Assembly (NCBI RefSeq): GCF_000237925.1
Contig: NC_031502.1
Location: 23,667,794 to 23,731,793 of the forward strand
Direction: 5' to 3'
From: Schistosoma mansoni
Taxonomy: Eukaryota > Platyhelminthes > Trematoda > Strigeidida > Schistosomatidae
DNA: 64,000 bases
How positions within the stretch are numbered: position 1 is the stretch's first letter; each line of letters opens with the position of its first letter. Positions 22,714 to 33,916 of the stretch are shown in pieces. Made by a program: the position numbers and the translations under genes. The notes under the pieces were generated by a model. It did no database searches and was not told where the DNA came from. It saw nothing but the letters and a program-made list of their open reading frames with translations.

Positions 22714-25700
22714 GTAGGATATTATTCATAACTAAAGTTAATCCAGTAGATTATGTTTTTCTTAAAATTAGAAAACCTTTTTATATTTCACTGATAAGGG
22801 AACTATCCTTCTTTCTATCTCACCAACTCTTGATTTTGTGTTAAAGTCGTTTATAAACATACCGTTTGTATAACCTTGTTGGTTGCTAATGACGCAGCAA
22901 CAAACATCACTTGAAACAGCCATCTGACTAACTAACTAACAAAACATTATAATTTCCTACTAAGTAAACTCAATATGAAATGTTTACTAGAAAATAATAC
23001 AGTCAACGCCCATACTCACAGTATGGTTTGTATATGTCTGTAATTTTGGTAGATATGCATAAGGATAAAAGTATGTATATGTACAAAGATTACATTATTT
23101 TATATCTACATTCTTCGCTCGTATGCATAACACCAAGATTGGTTAGTGAGTCTTAAGAACACTGACCATTGTATTATTTCTTCTATTTACCATAAAATCT
23201 TTGCTTGCTAACAATGCTATCATTTTTAATTGTTACACAATTTAAGGATGGTTATTCTATATACTCTCTTTGGCTGGATGTTCATAATCTGACATCACAT
23301 ATGTTTTTTTCTTGTGACGAACAGGAATAAGGGAAGGAGACAGATAGGGAAGTAACAGTAAAGTTGGTAAATCTAAAGTTCCTTCCAATGGATCATATGA
23401 TTTTCAATGATCATATTACTAATGTTAACTGGATAATTAAGGTACCAACAATACTTACAAGGATGTTTTCAATTATTTGCTAAACACATTGCAGATAAAT
23501 AGATTCAGTATGTTATTATAAACTGAACACTGATCTAGCCTCAATGTTTTATAATCTACTAAGAGTCTTCCACATTCCTTGAAACCATATCTTCTGTGTA
23601 AAATCTTTCAATTTCTTTCTCTTCAAATGTGAACCTTCCTAAAGCCACAGTAACTTCTTTTTAACAACAAGTTGACTTTTAATTACACCTGTTTTATGTA
23701 TCACTCACAATAATTGAATTCCCATTACTAAAAAATTATGAAAATACCAAATCATTTACTACAAGTACACCGTTTGTTAGTGATGTAATCCAACGATAGA
23801 GCTTGCTCTAACTTTCCCTGACACCATGTTATTATCTGAATTCCTTTTTTTGATTCTTCAGTGTTACACATTTTTTAAAATTCAGTATAGAATGTAACTT
23901 TAAGCTTTCATATTCCACTTTACGGGTTAAGTATCTCAAATATTGAATGTAAACAGTAAAATAGGAACCTTTTTAGAAAACAAGCACAATCAAGCTATTA
24001 ATGGATAATTTGCATTAGACTATCTGTATACTTGCCGAGAAATTGATACAACCTAATTACTAATAAAGACGAAATAGAGAAGAACCAAGCACTGTAATTG
24101 ATTATTGTTTCCAAATTTAGCAGTCAGATAACTTATAACTCTAATAAGTTCTATGAAGAATATTTGCATTCGCAATTTTAGTAAGGTTCATAGAAATCTC
24201 CTAAAGTATAATCAGTAATATAATATGATAGTTGAAGTTTTTTTAAACAGGAAAATTTATCGCACTTTTAAATAATTTTTGTTTTAAAAATTTTCTCTAC
24301 CATTTATAATCTTTAGATATTGTTTTTAAACTATACTCGAACCCAACTGAAAACCGCTTAAAGCGTGTACATGTATGTTCTCTTGCATTCTACTTCTTCT
24401 GTAAACAACTATCGTCTTGTGATATACATTGAAGTCCAATTGTCTAAGATACCTAAAGGCGACCAGCTGAGAAAAGACAAAAGTAATATAAATGTTTTAT
24501 TGTTAAAGTTTATACAACCGGATTTCTTTGCTGTTTCTGTCTAGATAATACTGTTCTTATTTTATACAGAATCGAATAACATTAAAATATCTTGATAAAC
24601 AAGCATTTCTTTTTTAAAACTAAACTCTTACGCTCTGTGTTTAGATAATACTTGGCACAGGCGAGTAACAAATTTGTGGTCATTTATGGATACCGCAAAA
24701 GTTTGAAGGTTCAGTCATATGTAAACGGGATGACTACACAGTAGTAAACTAAACTGACATAAGTAGTTACATCGAATATTTACATGTACTGAAAAACTAC
24801 TATACTTCTACTGATGTCCCTTATCGTTTATTGCTTAGATTTAATGAACAATCAAATTTTAATTATTTTTTATCGAAACTTTCATCGGATTACGAAATAC
24901 GTCAATCTTTGTAAATAATAGAACTATTCCCTTTTTTTCCTTATCTATAATAAATGGATCAATTAAAGCACGAGTTTCGGTCGTATAAGCTTAATTATAG
25001 AGACTATCTAGAGTGTTTCTGGAATCTGTATGTTTGTGAGGAGATAATATTGAGTTGAGTGAAACGTGTAGTACACCTGAATATAAATAATAAGATCACA
25101 ATTTCAGATAACTGAATATTTTCGAAATAACTTAATTGGATTTCCAACAAATAGTCCTTGAGTTAGCAAGCTAAACAGTAAACATTTAATTATTTTGAGT
25201 AAATAAGGGAGATATTTCTATCACGTCATACAATACTGATTTCCCTTAATGAATATGAAAAGTTACTCTTATACTCTTACAGTATGATCATTTTTTATTG
25301 GAGATGAATGATTTGGTGAGTAAAGATTTGGCTGATCACAGTCTGAGGTTTTACAGTCAATTATAAAATGTCACCACTTCTTAAGAAGTAACTATGTAAC
25401 TCAGTGAATTAGTTATATTGGTTGGTTACGACTTTTTAATTTTATGATATTGTAAATATCAGTTCATGAAGCAAGCTGTGGATTAATTCATGTCAAATAC
25501 TACTTAGCTTATTGTATACAAATCTGGCTGTAAATAAATCATGCAAAAAGTGGTGTATTTAGGTGCTATTTTGATTTATTTTCTATGTCAAGTAAATTCT
25601 CATCTATCGTCTTTTTGTTCTTCATTGCGTCAACCAATTCAAGGTTTTTAGTAACAGATAATTAGTTATATCCAGCAGTTACAACAGTAAACTCGTAGTT

Positions 25701-27934
25701 CTTCAGAAAGGATATTTTTTCCAGGTTTCACTTCTTATTTAATTAACTCTCGCAGAAAAAGCTTTGGAGAATTAGTTCAAAACGATAAAGCTAAAGAACA
25801 GAAGTGGGGCCAATAAATTAGCGAAATATTGATGGTGACTAATAAAAACAAATAAAAAAAGTATTGCAATCACATAGTAAAGTGAGCAAAACTTTAATTT
25901 AGAATCTAAATAATTGATATTTTTCTGAAATTTTACATCTATCACTAGTTCAGCTGTATGTGGAAACTCTAGTTTCAGGTTGACAGTTTATAGGATATAT
26001 GATTTTAAACTAATAAATTATCTACTTTATAACGGTCAGTAAATTGTTGTAACCATTCTTTAAATAGTTGTGTTTTTTGACCAAGTGCTCACTATTGAAT
26101 TAAACAAAACCTCAGAGAAGGTCAAAAATCGTTATTCATAATTTATCTACTCTAAATATTTCATCGTTTTATTTGCCCTGCAATTTAAACTTATTTTTGT
26201 AGTAGCGAGTATATCTCAGAATATTTTAAGGTAAGTAGTACTGCTTAAACATAATTTAAATAATGAACAAGGCTTTACTTGCTTCGGATCTTTACTTGCT
26301 ATGATAGCAACTGACAAATCACTATAGTTACGGTTACTTAGACCTAGCGGTGATATTGTTTTTCCATTATCTAGACTAATTCACATTAGGTTTTAGCTTT
26401 TTTTATAAAATAAAAAGTTATTTCAATAATAACAATGGTTCTTTGCTTTTTCAGGGTTTCAAATTCTACAAAACGACAAATATAACTTAAGCCTAAACAG
26501 TTAATGTTATCTAAAATGTGATCATTTTATGTCATGTTAAGTAAATTTGTCTTCTTAAAGTTTATTTATGTAACAAAATGTTGATGAGGAGGTTCCCACA
26601 GAGGACTGAATGTTTTACAGAGACGTTTACATATATACTTGAATTTGTTACGAACAATTTACATCTACATAATACACATCAGCTTCAATTCTTATTCTAC
26701 TACGGTACGTTTTGAGACTAAAATAGAGAGAACAGGTAAAGCTGTATGTCAGCAGAAGACAAACCTTTATATTGCAGGAATTATGTTGGTATGAGAATGA
26801 GTTTATAACGATCTATTTAAGATTCCTAGATCAGTATAATTAGGTTCGTCGTTGCGTAATCTGATTAAGGCAAAATTTACTTACTTGCTCATTTTTTTTC
26901 ACAACCTCAAACTTAAGCTTGTCTTAAACTTGCCCAATGTCTATTTTGACGACAATAAAATTAGGTAAGGAAACGTTTTGAAAATCCAGAAACTAATTTC
27001 AAGAAGCTTAGAAATAATAGCTATTGTTTTTATGTTTTATTTACTTGGGATCCTCTGTACTACTTATATATGTTTTAGTATTATTAAACATTATAATGTC
27101 AACTTTTCTCACTTCATAAGTGCTCATTAGTGTGCGGACAAAAGTGTTTTACTAAGTGCCTAACTTAGATGTTGTTTAACATGAGATCAAGTAAACACCA
27201 AACAATCACTTGAATCATGACTGCAATATCATAATTTACTGTTAGAATGTAAAATAACCATATTCATCTTATAATTCGTATAGTCAATTTTAAGACGTAC
27301 TAAAATGAGATCCTTTGACAGTAATTTACTGTACGTTTATATGTTGGTCTTAGATAAAGTATTTCGTATAGATTTCTAAGTTCTAATGCAGCGAAATATG
27401 TCTCAACCATAAAATCAGCAACGTATCTCCTGAAGCCAGTAAATATTATTTTGTAAGTTTTTGTAAAAGACGTTCCTTAAAAATAGAGAACAGACCACCC
27501 TTCTACTTGTTTAATAAAAACTCTCTAAATTAGCAGTTTATATTTTCAGTGCTTGGTTTAGCAACTAAAGTTTCTTAAGCGTTATCAAGAAGTTAATGAC
27601 CGAACATTATTAACATAACAGATTTCAACCAATATGAGTAACAAACAGATGTCTATCAGCACCTATACATTGAATTCTTTATCGATATACAATTTCCACT
27701 TTGGTTAGAAACGTTTGCATCATGTCTAACGTTTGCAACGGGAAATGTTTTCAAGGTTCTAGGTTCAATGTTATGGAACTATACTGTATTATGAATTGCT
27801 GACATTAAATGATCTATTCACCATATTTATCCGAAATATGTTTGCTTAAACTGTTTCTGAAATTGTAAAAAAATTAGCAGTCAAGCACCAAACATTACAG
27901 TGGTATGAATTCACTTAGTATTGTTTGTTTGGAT
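22714..27934. other. Gene-poor AT-rich DNA, nothing recognised
   Basis: About 5.2 kb with no open frame above 60 codons, no repeat with clear edges and no RNA gene seen. Confidence 0.4.
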
Positions 27935-28131
27935 CTTCCCATAGATGTGTTTAGGACTGCAACTGGTCAGTCTCTAATTGGCATATGTGCATACTGTGCG
28001 TATTGCCTCGATATACCTTAATTCACAAGCATGGTAAGCAGAGATGGATAGTGGCTAGCAGTGGAATCCAGGACGCGCGTTTCGTCCTATTTGGGACTCG
28101 TCAGCTGGATGTACTTGCATCTCAGAGTTGA
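27935..28131 (-). mobile_element. Sm-alpha-type SINE, tRNA-like head missing, hammerhead present
   Basis: It reads on the minus strand. It shares with the copy at 35686-35956 the tail (minus-strand end near 27935), the middle and the ribozyme, but stops shortly after the ribozyme, where the tRNA-like pol III head should begin. Sm-alpha is a known schistosome SINE-like satellite that encodes a hammerhead. This copy has lost its promoter, so it can be expressed only from outside. Confidence 0.8.
28064..28116 (-). ncRNA. Sm-alpha hammerhead ribozyme, core intact
   Basis: The minus strand shows CUGACGAG (28097-28104), stem II UCC/GGA closed by the CAAAUA loop, GAAAC (28079-28083), a CGCG stem III and the GUC cleavage triplet followed by CUGGAU, which pairs with AUCCAG before the core to form stem I. 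All conserved core bases are present; the variable position 7 is C. It closely matches the classical schistosome hammerhead. Confidence 0.85.
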
Positions 28132-28339
28132 AATCGATAACTTAAATCTTTTGTATGGTTGATATTGTAGTTTGGGTTTGAGGATCGATAAATGAACATT
28201 ATTATCACTTCGAAAAAATTGTTTTTTTGCGACGGTCCCTATTAAGAACGGGTGAGACAAGTTTGAGAAGTAAGAAATCAAAGTATTTTGCAAATCAAAG
28301 CTCAAGTAATAATAGAAACTAAGGTTTTTCTCACATTAC

Positions 28340-28510
28340 CAACTGTTAAGTGGTTAGGGGTAGGTATCAAGAAACTTGACCTAATTGGTTCTTGCTAACA
28401 ATACTCACCGGTAATTATGGGACCATTGATGCTCTTAGTGAGACACGAACCCACAGCCCCCAGTCTCGCAGTTCCAGATGTTACTACTGAACCCTTCGAA
28501 CAAAGATTAG
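28340..28510 (-). repeat. tRNA-like SINE fragment, decayed
   Basis: The minus strand has a box B-like GTGGGTTCGTGTCTC preceded by a loose tRNA-like arm. Downstream, CCGGUGAGUAUUGUUAG followed by AAGAACC weakly echoes a hammerhead strand. Probably an old ribozyme-bearing SINE of another subfamily. Confidence 0.4.
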
Positions 28511-28896
28511 CATCTTGTGAAACTGATGTATCTATGTTAACCTATTAGTGAGCAGCGTACACGACATTGAGTAACTTTACAAAGTGGCTACCTTACAGCT
28601 TGATTGATTGAACTTGACCAGCACTATAGATCACAATATCGCTATGTGTAACAGTAGAAAAATAAATTACAGCCATCCTTAAAGGTCAAATAAAATGTTT
28701 ATTTATATAAAAATCTTGGACTCAGCTTATTAGTAAAGAATCAAAGCAATACTAACTAAACCGATTATATAAGAGCATGAAAATTCTCTAGTGTACTTTA
28801 ATAAATAAAGAATGTGAGTTAAATAAAATACACGGGTTTGCACGTAGTATCCGTACCAATAATAATGAAAACTTAAATATCTTGCTTAGGATTTGA

Positions 28897-29082
28897 TTAA
28901 TGAACCTTACGATGCTTTCCGGAAGTCCTTTTGTTAGTAAAAATCTCACACAAACTAGGGTGTAACGGACAGTTAACTACAGGTCTCTTAGGCAACCTAT
29001 GTAAATTCAAAAGGTCATCCCGCATCAGTTCTGCTAAATTACTGTCTTTTCTATATATGACATTTGTTCTCCTCTTTCCCAT
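28897..29082 (-). CDS. Possible small basic protein, 61 residues
   Basis: The frame starts MGKRRTNVIYRKD and ends GKHRKVH. It is rich in Lys and Arg with two cysteines (NCPLHPSLC), and a TAA lies in frame two codons before the ATG. The balanced composition is more protein-like than the surrounding AT-rich frames. No family is recognised; it could be a real short gene, one exon of a larger gene, or chance. Confidence 0.25.
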   Translation of the reverse strand: MGKRRTNVIYRKDSNLAELMRDDLLNLHRLPKRPVVNCPLHPSLCEIFTNKRTSGKHRKVH

Positions 29083-29451
29083 TTTTTAGTTTTTGTATCA
29101 TATTTTTTAAATTAATTATTTTCTTGTTAAAACTATTTTGCTATGTTTCCTTATTACTATTTACTTGCCTTGAGAGTTTTCTCTGAGGGTAATTCAGTTT
29201 TATCTCTACGAGGAGTAGCTTAACTGCTTAAATATATTGTAGGTCACTTGAATACTGACTCGGTCACCGGTTATACTTTGGTGTATTTGATCGGTTGTAA
29301 TAGGTCTTTAATACTCTGTTATTTACTGTTAATGTAATAAGACTGAATATCGCTTTTTATTGATTGATGAGCCGTCCTCCACAACTATGTTGGGATATAA
29401 CCTTCGATGAATAAAAATGAATCGGATTTCTTATAGCATGTGTGGCTAATT

Positions 29452-29790
29452 TTATAAAGTTGATAAATCTGATTGGTAGTGTTGCGTGTTCGCATGTCGG
29501 GCTAACCAGTTATGTAGTGCCGTGCTCCAATAATAGTTCACTTCGATAACCGTTATTATACCAATCTTAACGGTGTATAAATTCAGAAGGCATAAGGAAG
29601 CGGCAACTACATTTTTATTGATGAATGATGCAGACCAGAAAGCTGTAAGCACATGAGCTAGTGTAAGCGAGCGAAGCAAAGATGATGCAAAGTGGAGATT
29701 ATTGAGAAGCCAACTCGAGAGCGAGGCGAAAGATAATGCGTATTGGAGATGGCTGGGAAGCCAACTCATTTTAAGCAAGCGTTAATTAAC
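29452..29790. repeat. GC-richer patch with tandem ~50-bp repeat, origin unknown
   Basis: Composition changes abruptly against the flanks. Two units of 48-49 bp at 29669-29716 and 29719-29767 share GAGCGAxGC at the start and GAAGCCAACTC at the end. A 108-codon minus-strand frame spans the patch but looks like compositional coincidence. It could be a solo LTR or part of an unrecognised retroelement; the edges are not defined. Confidence 0.45.
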
Positions 29791-30658
29791 ATTTATAGTC
29801 AGACAAAAATGAATGACAGACATATGATGAATAAGATACGAAGTGTGCATACACCTACGCTCATATAAAAATATAGTCAAGGTTAATAAGTGAATAAATA
29901 ACAAGATCAAAATATGACTCATAATGGATAGGCGAATCGGCTTGGCCAGTAACTAGAATGAAGTATATGGGCTTAACATATAAACTGATACTACAGTAGT
30001 ACCATTAGTTCCATAAAAGTTAAAACTCAGGAAAGTCATAACACGGTTGCGCTAGGAACTGTGTTGTTAAATTTCGAAGAGTGAATAGATTTATGTGGAG
30101 GCTAACCAGGTATTATGTAAACTCAAAAATAAACTACTTCCAGAAAGTTATACAGAAGAGTGTCATTAAACAAAATTTACTGGTTTGTTAATGTTCATTA
30201 TTTCATAAAATTGAAAGGGTTATATTTAGTTGTTTAGAAATAATTACTTTATTCCAACGTTTAAATGGTTATAAATCTATGAAGAAAAACATCTGAAGGA
30301 AATAGTCATCGGAGAGGACCGTAACTTCATTCATTGATTGCATGTAACTCCTGTATTCAATTAAGCGTAGAATAATTAAACGCAATTTTCGGGTATCTTT
30401 GTGACAGATCTCCAAGCTTATTTTTACTAATTAGTAAAACACCGGTTATCTTTCAGTGAAATGTTTCATTAAGATTGTTTCTCATAGTACACCTTAAATT
30501 CAAGCTTTGGACTGAGTAAAAATAACTTAGACTTTCACCATGGTTATCAATACCTATTTCTCCTGAAGTTAAACGGAAACCTTTCTTTTTTTTAAAAAAA
30601 AAGAACACTTCAAGCATAGTGGGTCTTATTCAATAAAATCTGAATATAAAACGAAAAT
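29791..30658. other. Intergenic DNA, no gene seen
   Basis: AT-rich sequence running up to the target duplication of the gag-only LTR element. Confidence 0.4.
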
Positions 30659-30663
30659 CATGG

Positions 30664-30829
30664 TATGATAATCAGAAGTATTTGAGTTGTAGTATAAACT
30701 AGTAATCCCAGGAATAACTCAATGTAATCAAGAAGTATTAGATGAGCCCGAACGAATGTATTGTATTTGGAATTCAAAATTACAACAGTCATCAATACAA
30801 AGAAGTCATTGATTTATTTAAACATCACA
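30664..30829 (-). repeat. 3' LTR of the gag-only element
   Basis: On the minus strand it begins TGTGATG and ends ATTATCATA. It pairs with 32598-32763 and is the same length. Confidence 0.88.
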
Positions 30830-30939
30830 TCCGCCACAGCTCGAATTGGATTGTAAGTGTCTGTAATCGATTGTTCGTCTTCTTCTTAAGTTCATCTTGC
30901 ATCTGTCTGACGGTGTATTGGATGTAGACTCTGTATTAT

Positions 30940-32574
30940 CTAGAATGCACTCGTAAGTATTAGAATTAACAACGGAAATTGGAACAGACTCACCTGGGTT
31001 CTGGAATTGTATACAGTCGGCATGTCGGTTTTGTAGTGAAACCATTGATATTTAGAATTTGCATCATAGACTTTCCAACAATATCCTCCCCCACGAAATA
31101 ATGTTGGGTCCTTACGTCGCAATATTTTAGCCAATATGACGTTCCCAATTTGCATTATCTTCTCAAATCTCACGCATCGACTACTGTATGTGAGTATTTG
31201 GGGATAAACACTGATATATAATTTGAGGTATTCCATCATGTGACTTTGACTTGAATAAAAATCATGATACATATTCTTTTTGTTATTCATATTAAAATAC
31301 ACAGATGGATATGCATTGATATATGTAATTAACACATGTGATTCAACTAGGTTCGATTTACCTGCGAAACAATCGAATAGAAAACATTCATCTGCCTCAT
31401 ATTCATTAGGATAATCTTGGACTTGATTTGGATTCTCTGTCTGTGCAAACTTCACTTCTGGGCAAGTTGGTTCTCTGATTATTTCGGTAAATTTTGCTAT
31501 CCCCTCTGATTCATTATACCCCTGACTAGGGATTCTATTCAACATACATTGTTCGTGAGAGTATCCAATATCGGATACAATAACATCAGAAATATGACTA
31601 CAATTCGACTCATTCGGAACATATTTTTCACATTCATTAGGAATATCATTAGAGATAAATTGATTGTGAGGACCACTGACATTTGATATGATATCAGAAT
31701 TCGATTTCTCTGAAATATTTTCCTCAAATTGATTAAGAGTTTCACTAGAGAATAATGGATCATCAGGGAATTCAGCATCTACCATGACTGAATCTGATTT
31801 TTGATCATGATTTGACTCATTCAACATTCTATTCTCAGAGTTGTAAGAAATTCCATCAGAAGTATGTGAATTATTACGACAAACCATATCTGGTACAATG
31901 ACATGAGAAATCCGATAAGTTTGTTGACTAAAAATTTTTGTCGCACAATGATTCTGGGTTTCATTCAACTCTGAACTGTTAAGTGACGTTATACCACTTC
32001 TAGATAAAGATAACTGATCATTAGAAGCATCCATCTTAGCATTACTTTCAGCAAAATGAACCATGGTATTACAAACTGACTGAATATGTCCAGTTATACC
32101 ACATTTAAAGCATTTAGAATTACGAATTATACATGAATTACATGGGTAAAACTTGCCACAGAACATGCATTTACTAAACTCGTGCTCATCTTCATGGACT
32201 GTTTCAAAGCTCAATGAAGTATTGTCTGGATAACTTTTATTACGCATCGAACTGCGACGACTTAATAAAGTAGTGGAATTCCTGATGTTCTGTCGAGTCA
32301 TTTTATCGGATTTTTCTCTCTTACCGCATTTAGAATTTGTATACTTTACATGATCCAACAGTAGTTGCTTGAGAGTTGCATAGGGGAGTGAAATCGGTTT
32401 GTCTGGAAGTGCCAAAGTCTTTATAAGGCTGTATGCTTTTTTTCCGATGAATGTAAGGAAATGGGCCACAATATTAAAATCTTCATCGTCTTCCTTGGTC
32501 ATAGTCCAGATTTCGAACCTCTCCATGTACTCCTCAAAGGCATTAAAACCTGAATTTATATCCAACCGTTCCAT
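30940..32574 (-). CDS. Gag-like protein of the compact LTR element, 544 residues
   Basis: The ATG lies 23 bases inside the 5' LTR on the minus strand. The first 80 residues have the helical FEEYMERFEIW...FLTFIGKKAYSLI pattern of retrotransposon Gag capsid domains. Near residues 135-150 there is a cysteine cluster CMFCGKFYPCNSC, followed near 155-168 by a canonical CX2CX4HX4C zinc knuckle (CFKCGITGHIQSVC). The middle third is acidic, Ser/Asn-rich and looks unstructured. The last 100 or so residues resemble the tail of a gypsy-type integrase more than Gag. A host-adopted role is possible but unsupported. Confidence 0.8.
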   Translation of the reverse strand: MERLDINSGFNAFEEYMERFEIWTMTKEDDEDFNIVAHFLTFIGKKAYSLIKTLALPDKPISLPYATLKQLLLDHVKYTNSKCGKREKSDKMTRQNIRNSTTLLSRRSSMRNKSYPDNTSLSFETVHEDEHEFSKCMFCGKFYPCNSCIIRNSKCFKCGITGHIQSVCNTMVHFAESNAKMDASNDQLSLSRSGITSLNSSELNETQNHCATKIFSQQTYRISHVIVPDMVCRNNSHTSDGISYNSENRMLNESNHDQKSDSVMVDAEFPDDPLFSSETLNQFEENISEKSNSDIISNVSGPHNQFISNDIPNECEKYVPNESNCSHISDVIVSDIGYSHEQCMLNRIPSQGYNESEGIAKFTEIIREPTCPEVKFAQTENPNQVQDYPNEYEADECFLFDCFAGKSNLVESHVLITYINAYPSVYFNMNNKKNMYHDFYSSQSHMMEYLKLYISVYPQILTYSSRCVRFEKIMQIGNVILAKILRRKDPTLFRGGGYCWKVYDANSKYQWFHYKTDMPTVYNSRTQVSLFQFPLLILILTSAF

Positions 32575-32597
32575 TACAGGCTCAATCGCGACGCCAA

Positions 32598-32763
32598 TAT
32601 GATAATCAGAAGTATTTGAATTGTAGTATAAACTAGTAATCCCAGGAATAACGCAATGTAATCAAGAAGTATTAGATGAGCCCGAACGAATGTATTGTAT
32701 TTGGAATTCAAAATTACAACAGTCATCAATACAAAGAAGTCATTAATTTATTTAAACATCACA
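32598..32763 (-). repeat. 5' LTR of the gag-only element
   Basis: Same length as the 3' LTR with about three substitutions. Just inside it on the minus strand lies TTGGCGTCGCGATTGAGCC, a likely primer binding site whose tRNA I cannot name. Confidence 0.88.
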
Positions 32764-32768
32764 CATGG

Positions 32769-33740
32769 TCAAAGCAAAGTTTAAATAACTGGCGTGATAT
32801 TTTCTGTTTCATATTTTATTTAAAATCATATAATAGAATTTATTAAACAAAATAACATATTAAAGGCCATAAATATTTGTTTGTCTGACTATTATGGTCT
32901 TCTAATTAGAAATCAGGGTAATAAATGTAGCAATCTAATTAGTGATAACCGTCTAATAATATGAGTTTAATAGTATGTACAATGGCATGATCATACCATT
33001 ATTAACATTTTTTTAATATTTTTCTTAAGATGTTACTTTTTATCATCCGATAGTCAACTAATGATAAGTTTAAAAATATATATAAACACATCTTAGACGA
33101 ATTTAGCTTGCGTTTAAAGTTGCTCTCAGTTGATTGCTGTTTAAGGTAAATATGGATGTTTCTAAACCATGAGGCTATCATCCACTTATATTCTCTGAAA
33201 ATTCATGATTGTTTGTTCAGTGCTGCGAAGGAGTGTTTAGCATTCTCTATTTCTATAAATAATTTGTTCCCAAACGTACAATTTTATTGGCCACTATCAT
33301 GTCAAAATTCATCTAACGGTGTTGCGATACAAGGATTAAAAGTAGAGAAGAATAAGGTATATGAACAGCGAACGATTCATGACGTTAACGGGTAATGCTA
33401 TCATCAATTTCCTATGAGAATAAATATGACTGACTTTACTGAACGACCTTGAAAATATAGAATTTTAACTGAAAGTTATTAGTAAGTTAGGCTACTATTA
33501 ACCAAAAGTTGAATTGTTAGATGACAATTTACAACTCAAGTCATTATCGGTTACGTTATTTGTTCATCATATTCTATACTCTTATTATTTTAAATTGTCT
33601 GATACTCTCAATGTGATGCTAAATAACCCCTTCTTATTGCTGGTATTTTTTGACTACTTTACATTTCCAGCATTTTACTAATAATCCTTGGGGACGAAAC
33701 GGAAATCTTCAACCCTTTATTATCATCATTTTGAATTGTA
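32769..33740. other. 5' flank of the CD36-like gene
   Basis: No recognisable element. A 79-codon plus-strand frame at 33156-33395 has no domain and no splice connection I can see. The promoter presumably lies here, but no distinctive motif is evident. Confidence 0.35.
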
Positions 33741-33866
33741 ATGTGTAAGGGGAAGGCATGTATGGGCACGGCGTACGTTTTCTTTGCTGTATCCCTCTTA
33801 CTGTTTACTGGCTGTGTAGTATTACACTTTTATGTTGACCAGGTGTTCATTACAATAATCAAAAAG
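33741..33866 (+). CDS. CD36-like gene, exon 1 (residues 1-42)
   Basis: MCKGKAC followed by a hydrophobic stretch, ending VFITIIKK before GTAAGT; phase 0. Cysteines next to the first membrane segment are palmitoylation sites in human CD36. An out-of-frame ATG at 33758 opens a 26-codon overlapping frame. Confidence 0.9.
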
Positions 33867-33873
33867 GTAAGTT

Positions 33874-33916
<43 letters not shown>

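Larger units (their letters stand above)
30664..32763 (-). mobile_element. Compact gag-only LTR retrotransposon, looks whole
   Basis: Exactly 2100 bp, minus-strand orientation. Direct repeats of 166 bp (30664-30829 and 32598-32763) differ at only about three positions. The 5-bp target duplication CATGG lies outside at 30659-30663 and 32764-32768. Between the LTRs there is a single long gag-type frame and a short tail resembling the C-terminus of a gypsy-type pol; protease, reverse transcriptase and RNase H are absent. It must therefore depend on an autonomous relative for copying. The few LTR differences suggest a fairly young insertion, though older than the gypsy element at 57788-63121. Confidence 0.88.

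Noticed and set aside
30742-30927. 61-codon plus-strand frame at the 3' LTR of the compact element
   Set aside because: Antisense to the LTR and the element's tail; no support as a gene.
33156-33395. 79-codon plus-strand frame upstream of the receptor
   Set aside because: No domain, no splice link to exon 1, and an in-frame TGA separates it from the receptor start.
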